Positions 63,940-64,000 of a stretch of 64,000 nucleotides of DNA are shown one piece after another. The stretch comes from Niveispirillum lacus (lineage in GTDB: Bacteria; Pseudomonadota; Alphaproteobacteria; Azospirillales; Azospirillaceae), in the NCBI RefSeq assembly GCF_002251795.1, contig NZ_NOXU01000025.1, positions 124,001 through 188,000 of the forward strand. The letters run 5' to 3'. Both the position numbers and the translations under genes were made by a program. Positions within the stretch are counted from its first letter, which is position 1, and each line of letters opens with the position of its first letter. The notes under the pieces are model-generated. The model searched no databases, was not told where the DNA came from, and saw only the letters and a list, made by a program, of their open reading frames with translations.

Positions 63940-64000
63940 ACGCAGATGGCAAGCCACAGAACGGGCACGGGGGGGGGCCTTGCAGGCCTGTCCCTCCCAC

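Noticed and set aside
63969-63977. Nine-G run near the right edge
   Set aside because: A long homopolymer followed by a small GGCCT/AGGCC hairpin; no gene or regulatory context can be seen before the window ends.

Overview
The window is GC-rich chromosomal DNA of an alphaproteobacterium. The gene set (PhoX/PhoD, ccoGHIS, dTDP-rhamnose genes, a lysine 6-dehydrogenase pathway, RibBX, orphan chemoreceptors, a pectin-oligomer binding protein) suggests a free-living or plant/soil-associated Rhodospirillales-type organism, perhaps Azospirillaceae. That placement is inference; there is no rRNA here. Most genes are ordinary and intact, packed in short operons. I see no insertion sequence, integrase, phage block or CRISPR array.

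Layout: 1-1.6 kb, a truncated DesK/NarL-type sensor kinase divergent from a DUF7010-like membrane protein, with three TGTCAC half-sites between them. 1.6-10.6 kb, Tat-exported phosphatases PhoD and PhoX, then a BMP-type nucleoside ABC transporter. A PHO-box-like site lies between phoX and the transporter, which suggests a nucleotide-scavenging locus. The last permease gene and the next gene, a NarL-type response regulator, each carry a homopolymer frameshift. 11.5-15.7 kb, an MHS-type MFS transporter, a GAF protein, an orphan ParB-like protein and an HTH protein. 15.8-20.8 kb, the cbb3 oxidase maturation operon ccoG-ccoH-ccoI-ccoS plus a 59-aa membrane protein, preceded by an FNR/FixK-like site. 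21.3-22.4 kb, a soluble protein with an MCP-like domain in front of a Cache-like sensor.

22.5-29.1 kb is a surface-polysaccharide cluster: GT2, rfbC, rfbB, rfbA, rfbD, GT4 and Wzz. 29.2-31.7 kb holds a TogB-like binding protein and a GH105 hydrolase (pectin oligomer use). 31.8-33.7 kb is a Tat-exported class A beta-lactamase with a divergent AmpR. 33.7-36.6 kb is glutathione-dependent formaldehyde oxidation (fghA, adhC) with a divergent LysR. 36.8-39.9 kb is lysine catabolism (lysine 6-dehydrogenase-like, ALDH7-type dehydrogenase, Lrp) with a striking intercistronic hairpin. 39.9-41.2 kb has two small subunits of a molybdenum hydroxylase without the catalytic subunit. 41.3-46.1 kb is an RND efflux pair with a divergent TetR and a long dyad operator.

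46.1-64 kb: gamma carbonic anhydrase and argC; an acetyltransferase; Bfd with two tandem Fur-like dyads; a TPR lipoprotein; a PAS protein; an MCP with C-terminal PilZ; a VOC protein; the riboflavin/nusB/thiL operon (ribE-ribBX-ribH-nusB-thiL), with a GTP cyclohydrolase II half lacking zinc cysteines; NUDIX; an esterase; a TonB-dependent receptor; a PilJ-like/GGDEF cyclase; an omega-aminotransferase; tRNA-Leu(UAA); and a Pat-type acetyltransferase.

No clearly new multi-gene defence or mobile system is visible. The most useful second looks are the reverse-order MCP/Cache protein, the MCP-PilZ fusion, the orphan molybdenum-hydroxylase subunits, the PHO-box/nucleoside locus with its frameshifts, the intercistronic hairpin in the lysine operon, the tandem Fur-like sites and the 59-aa protein appended to the cco operon.
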